Source: Acidobacteriota bacterium (lineage in GTDB: Bacteria; Acidobacteriota; Blastocatellia; Pyrinomonadales; Pyrinomonadaceae). Taken from it: a DNA stretch of 10,658 bases. The notes under the pieces are model-generated. The model had not been told where the DNA came from and searched no databases. It saw only the letters and a program-made list of their open reading frames with translations. Position 1 is the first letter of the stretch. Each line of letters begins with the position of its first letter. The stretch is from the NCBI GenBank assembly GCA_003222935.1, contig QHXL01000197.1, positions 1 through 10,658 on the forward strand, written 5' to 3'. The translations under genes and the position numbers were made by a program. Positions 7,083 to 10,658 of this stretch are shown here, one piece after another.

Positions 7083-9875
7083 ATGAAAAATAAATTGTCA
7101 CGCCGCCGTTTTCTAAAAACATCGACGCTCGCCGCCGGCGCAGGTCTAACGTTACCGAGAATCGTGGAGAACGTAACAGCTAACACGCCTGCATGGAGTC
7201 AGAACACCGACCCAGCGACAGGCATCAGTCTTCAATTGCTCGACGGCAAACCATTGACTCTTGATTCCGGCGTCAGCTTCGGCGTTCCCTGGCGACAGGG
7301 TTCAATGAAGCGCAATTCCAGTTTCAACCTGACCGCGGAAGGAAAACAGTTACCTGTACAGACTTGGCCCATGGCTTACTGGCCTGATGGCTCACTCAAA
7401 TGGAGCGGCTTTGCCACAGTCGTACCTGCCGGACTCGCCTCGCCTATCAAGCTGGTAACGGGTTCGGCTCAAGCAAGCAGTACTTTGAAAGTGACAAACG
7501 AAGGTCAGTCGGTTGTCGTTGATACTGGAGTTCTCAAATGCGTTATTCCAAACGCGTCCGGGCCAAACTTATTTGACTCCCTGACTGTGAACGGTCGCGC
7601 TGTTGCCGGCGCAGGTCAGTTGATCTGCATTCTCCAGAACGAACCACAAACCGATCCGGAAGACTCACCCGCGCGGGAGAAGTTTTTTTGCGTCGTCAAG
7701 AAGGTAACGGTTGAACAATCTGGTCCGGTACGAGGTGTGGTGAAGTTGGATGGCGTTCACAAAGGAACGAAGTCCGGACGCGAGTGGCTCCCATTCAGCG
7801 TGCGTCTCTATTTTTATACTGGTCAAACATCAGTTCGACTGGTCCACACGATTACTTTTGACGGAGATCAGGAAAAGGATTTCGTGCGAGGGCTGGGAGT
7901 GCAGGTCGCCGTTCCGTTACGCGAGGAACCGAGAAATCGCACCGTGCGCTTTGTTGGCGCTGACGGCGGAGTATGGTCGGAGCCGCTACAGCCCGGCGGT
8001 GGCAGCGTTGCGCAGGAGACCGGTCAACCGTTTACAGGTCGAGGCGAGTTTGCACAGAACGCGATCTGGGATGATTTCAAACTCTCGCAAACCACTCCCG
8101 AAGGATTCGTCATCTCTAAGCGCACCAATCCAAAAAGCACGTGGCTTTTTTCTGCCGCAGGTAAACGCTCCGCGGGATTCGCGTTCGTTGGCGATCTCAC
8201 CGGCGGCCTCGGGGTTAGCGTAAAGAACTTCTGGCAGTCGTATCCATCGGGGCTGGAGTTACGACACGCGAGTAAACCAGCTGCAGATCTGATCGCGTGG
8301 CTCTGGTCGCCCGATGGACCACAAATGGACATGCGTCACTATGATGTTGTCGCTCACGGACTCGCGGCATCATACGAGGATGTTCAGCCAGGCATGAGTA
8401 CCGCGTATGGCGTTTCTCGCACTAGTGAACTGACATTATTCCCAGCTTCTTCAGCCTTACCGGCGCGGAGCACAGCAGTCGCGCAAGCTCAGAGTGGCAG
8501 CACCCTGCCGTTACTGGCCGCCTCTCCCGACTACATTCATTCAACAGGTGTCTTAGGAGTGTGGAGCCTTCCTGATCGGTCGACACCATTCAAGAAAACA
8601 ATAGAAGACGGCCTCGATGCAGTCCTTGATTACTACAAGAAGCAAGTCGACTCGCGTCACTGGTACGGCTTCTGGCAGTTCGGCGACTTCATGCACTCCT
8701 ATTCGGCGCCCAGACATGTTTGGCATTACGACTGGGGTGGTCACGCTTGGGACAACACAGAGTTGGGTACTCCCCTGTGGCTTTGGTACAGCTTCCTGCG
8801 ATCGGGTCGCGCCGATCTGTTTCGCCTGGCTGAAGCGCTCACTCGTAATACCAGCGAGACGATGGTTTATTCGATTGGGCCAATGGCGGGCCTCGGCTCT
8901 CGACACAATGTAGTTAAGTGGGGCTGCGGGTCGAAGGAAGTTCGAATCAGTCAGTCGGCACATTGGCGACCTTACTACTACCTGACAACTGACGAACGAA
9001 CGGGCGACATCATGCGCATGACATCCCTCAATAGCGATGCTGCAGTTACCCGTTATGATCCGATGCGTATCGCCTCGCCACAGGTCCCCGGAGAACCACA
9101 GTTCGCCGCACGCATCCGGATAGGGCCCGACTGGTTTGCTCTGGCGGGAACATGGATGACCGAATGGGAGCGCACCGGAGATAAAAAGTGGCGCGACCGT
9201 ATTCTCGCAAGTGTCGACTCAATTATGGCAATGCCCTTCTGGCTACAAACGGGGCAACGCAACGGGCTAAATCCCGATCTGCCTGGTGGCACTATTGGTC
9301 CACTGCGAGGTGGCGGTGGGGCGCAAGTAGTCGGGTACGATGCGGCTACCGGCAAGTTAACAGCGATCCGCGATCCGTTAACGAAAGGCTCGCTACCAGT
9401 CAGCTACAACCTTGCGACTATCATGGGTGGCGGTGAAGTAATGTTTGAACTCGTCCCGTTGCTCGGGCGAAAAGACTTCGCAACCGCGTGGCTTCAGTAC
9501 TGCCGAATCGGTGGCGCTCCTGCTGAAGTACTGATAGCAGATAAAACCACGGGCAACGAATGCGCCGATGGACGTTTCATTTTGAATGAGCAGAGCGGTC
9601 CGCGACTGGCAGCTTACGCCTACGCTCACACAAAGAGTCCCGCGTTCGCGCAGAAAGCAATCACAGGGGTGCTCAGTCGAAGTGGCTGGTATGCAAATCC
9701 AAAGTTGCTGACTGGACCAGATGTCTTGAACCCGGCGGAAGAGGCGCTCGAGGTCAATACGAATGAAGCAGCGCAAACGGCACTGACCACGATAGAGTTA
9801 CTTGAATTGTGTAAGGATCAGTTGCCGATTGAAGCTCCGGTCCCTCGACCGCGTGAACGACGCCCCGGTGAATGA
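7083..9875 (+). CDS. PL26-like exo-rhamnogalacturonan lyase (PcRGLX/YetA-like)
   Basis: A 930-residue protein starting at ATG 7083; the ribosome binding site is weak (GAG at 7075-7077). Residues 6-12, SRRRFLK, plus the hydrophobic stretch after them form a twin-arginine (Tat) signal, so the protein is exported folded. Residues about 45-135 fit the N-terminal RIFT-barrel domain of PcRGLX/YetA proteins (GVSFGVPWRQG, then WPMAYWPDGSLKWSG). A central beta-sandwich follows to about 460 and an alpha/alpha toroid from about 485 to 915. The densest conserved-looking block is 541-645, with WHYDWGGHAWDN, GSRHNVVKWG and SQSAHWR. PL26 enzymes cut rhamnogalacturonan I from chain ends by beta-elimination, giving unsaturated galacturonate-rhamnose products. 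Activity here is inferred, since YetA-like proteins include uncharacterised members. The GH43-like gene and receptor upstream support a pectin role. The tail after about 915 is proline- and arginine-rich and probably disordered. Confidence 0.85.
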   Translation: MKNKLSRRRFLKTSTLAAGAGLTLPRIVENVTANTPAWSQNTDPATGISLQLLDGKPLTLDSGVSFGVPWRQGSMKRNSSFNLTAEGKQLPVQTWPMAYWPDGSLKWSGFATVVPAGLASPIKLVTGSAQASSTLKVTNEGQSVVVDTGVLKCVIPNASGPNLFDSLTVNGRAVAGAGQLICILQNEPQTDPEDSPAREKFFCVVKKVTVEQSGPVRGVVKLDGVHKGTKSGREWLPFSVRLYFYTGQTSVRLVHTITFDGDQEKDFVRGLGVQVAVPLREEPRNRTVRFVGADGGVWSEPLQPGGGSVAQETGQPFTGRGEFAQNAIWDDFKLSQTTPEGFVISKRTNPKSTWLFSAAGKRSAGFAFVGDLTGGLGVSVKNFWQSYPSGLELRHASKPAADLIAWLWSPDGPQMDMRHYDVVAHGLAASYEDVQPGMSTAYGVSRTSELTLFPASSALPARSTAVAQAQSGSTLPLLAASPDYIHSTGVLGVWSLPDRSTPFKKTIEDGLDAVLDYYKKQVDSRHWYGFWQFGDFMHSYSAPRHVWHYDWGGHAWDNTELGTPLWLWYSFLRSGRADLFRLAEALTRNTSETMVYSIGPMAGLGSRHNVVKWGCGSKEVRISQSAHWRPYYYLTTDERTGDIMRMTSLNSDAAVTRYDPMRIASPQVPGEPQFAARIRIGPDWFALAGTWMTEWERTGDKKWRDRILASVDSIMAMPFWLQTGQRNGLNPDLPGGTIGPLRGGGGAQVVGYDAATGKLTAIRDPLTKGSLPVSYNLATIMGGGEVMFELVPLLGRKDFATAWLQYCRIGGAPAEVLIADKTTGNECADGRFILNEQSGPRLAAYAYAHTKSPAFAQKAITGVLSRSGWYANPKLLTGPDVLNPAEEALEVNTNEAAQTALTTIELLELCKDQLPIEAPVPRPRERRPGE

Positions 9876-9880
9876 TCTGT

Positions 9881-10005
9881 AGGGGCGTCCCTCCGTGGGC
9901 GCCCCTTCGTTATCAGGACCAAGGCTCAACAAGGGCGGCACTCCGTGGGCGCCCCTTCGTTATCAGGACCAATGCTAACAAGGGGCGCCCACGGAGTGAC
10001 GCCCC
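9881..10005. repeat. Cluster of three GC-rich palindromic repeats
   Basis: A core unit of about 24 bp (GGGGCG, then CTCCGTGGGCGCCCC) occurs three times: forward at 9882-9905, forward at about 9933-9955 and inverted at 9982-10005. The first two copies lie in longer direct repeats offset by exactly 50 bp; 9891-9922 and 9941-9972 are identical over 32 bases. The units are near-identical but the array is too short, and one copy is inverted, so it is not a CRISPR. It fits the dispersed palindromic-repeat type found between genes in several phyla. Confidence 0.85.
9933..10004. terminator. Strong hairpin between convergent genes, possible two-way terminator
   Basis: The second and third repeat copies pair: 9939-9957 is perfectly complementary to 9980-9998 (19 bp), then one mismatch and five more pairs extend the stem to 9933 and 10004, with a 22-base loop. 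It sits between the stop of the lyase gene (9875) and the stop of the minus-strand gene (10011), so it would form in transcripts from both sides. The stem is flanked inside by TT/AA rather than a long U-tract, so termination is inferred from position and stability. Confidence 0.5.
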
Positions 10006-10010
10006 GACAT

Positions 10011-10658
10011 TTACGGTAACGCCTCAACGATAACCAGGAAGCGGAAGGTGCCGGGCTGGTGGACGCCGAGCAGGAAGCTAACGTTCACCGACTCGCCATT
10101 GGGCAGCGGTGATTCCAGCGTTACGCTCATGGTCGAGTTGAGCCCCCCGCCAATAGACTGTGTGGGTGGCTGGTCCAGCGTCGTCTTCAGGACCGTCACT
10201 ATGCAAGGAGCGCTACCCGCCCCGGATGCGGTGCAGGTCGCCGGATCGCTGACCGAGATACTGCCCTCATCAACACCCGTCCGAGCGCGCAAATCGGCGA
10301 TCCCCGCCGGCGCCGGAAACGTTGTGAACTCAATGATGCGAAAGCGCAACTGCGTCACCGGGTTCCCGGTGTTGTTGGTTACGCGCCGCCGAATCGTCAT
10401 CGTCCCAAAGGGCGAGCCGTAGACCGGGTCGGTTAGAGTGCGTAAGCGGTTGGGTGCCGACGCCGCTGGCAGGAGGGCGTCGAGCAGCGGTAGGCCGATA
10501 CCGGTCGTGTCGCGCCGGACCGGACTCGTCAAACCTTCTGGTCCAGGGGCGCCCAGCAATTGACCCGCGGCTGTCAGCGTGCCCGTCGTGTTCACAAAGC
10601 GGAAATCTGCTGCGTTGTTGTCTCCATCCTTTGGTACGCCTGGCGTCGTACAACCCAC
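10011..10658 (-). CDS. C-terminal part of an unrecognised, probably secreted beta-rich protein
   Basis: The minus strand is open from the right edge to a TAA at 10011, giving 215 residues. The first codon at the edge is GTG, but nothing shows it is a real start, and the gene most likely continues to the right. I do not recognise a named family. The chain is rich in T, G, P, S and V and has few lysines. It reads like Ig-like beta-sandwich sequence, for example MTIRRRVTNNTGNPVTQLRF (about 87-106). Two cysteines (142 and 152) could form a disulfide, suggesting an exported protein. The end, GTFRFLVIVEALP, looks like a closing beta-strand. The DNA looks clearly more GC-rich, with more GC-ending codons, than the pectin genes. 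It could be the tail of a large repeat-containing surface protein. It converges on the lyase gene and shows no functional link to it. Confidence 0.65.
   Translation of the reverse strand: MGCTTPGVPKDGDNNAADFRFVNTTGTLTAAGQLLGAPGPEGLTSPVRRDTTGIGLPLLDALLPAASAPNRLRTLTDPVYGSPFGTMTIRRRVTNNTGNPVTQLRFRIIEFTTFPAPAGIADLRARTGVDEGSISVSDPATCTASGAGSAPCIVTVLKTTLDQPPTQSIGGGLNSTMSVTLESPLPNGESVNVSFLLGVHQPGTFRFLVIVEALP

Noticed and set aside
9881..10005. CRISPR array
   Set aside because: Only three units, one inverted, with near-identical spacers between the first two and no cas genes in the window.

Overview
The window looks like a piece of an Acidobacteriota chromosome, possibly class Blastocatellia. This is an inference from gene content. 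The large outer-membrane receptor is of the Oar-like type, with an N-terminal carboxypeptidase-regulatory-like domain followed by a plug and a barrel, and these are greatly expanded in that phylum. Other hints are mid-range base composition, Tat-exported pectin enzymes and GC-rich palindromic repeats between genes. No rRNA, tRNA or other marker gene is present to confirm the assignment.

Layout. (1) 1-1437, minus strand: a long open gene running off the left edge, encoding a glutamate-cysteine-ligase (GCS2)-type protein. (2) 1438-1709: a divergent intergenic region with a candidate operator palindrome. (3) 1710-2747, plus: a secreted GH43-like five-bladed beta-propeller glycosidase with the catalytic triad visible. 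(4) 2748-3295: a long gap that opens with an imperfect inverted-repeat element; nothing convincing follows until the strong ribosome binding site of the next gene. (5) 3296-6845, plus: an Oar-like TonB-dependent receptor split into two frames at about 4976. (6) 6846-7082: a hairpin just after the receptor, then a second long inverted-repeat element. (7) 7083-9875, plus: a Tat-exported PcRGLX/YetA-like protein (family PL26, exo-rhamnogalacturonan lyase type). (8) 9881-10005: a cluster of GC-rich palindromic repeats between convergent genes. (9) 10011-10658, minus: the C-terminal part of a GC-rich, probably secreted beta-rich protein cut by the right edge.

How the genes fit together. The three plus-strand genes (GH43-like hydrolase, receptor, PL26-like lyase) read as a small polysaccharide-use cluster for pectin, most likely rhamnogalacturonan I. 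The lyase would cut the rhamnose-galacturonate backbone, the GH43-like enzyme would trim arabinose, galactose or xylose side groups, and the receptor would bind or import oligosaccharides. They are not a tight operon: gaps of 548 and 237 bp, each holding an inverted repeat, separate them. The flanking minus-strand genes have no visible link to this task. The receptor frameshift means that, if the sequence is right, this copy makes no full-length receptor.
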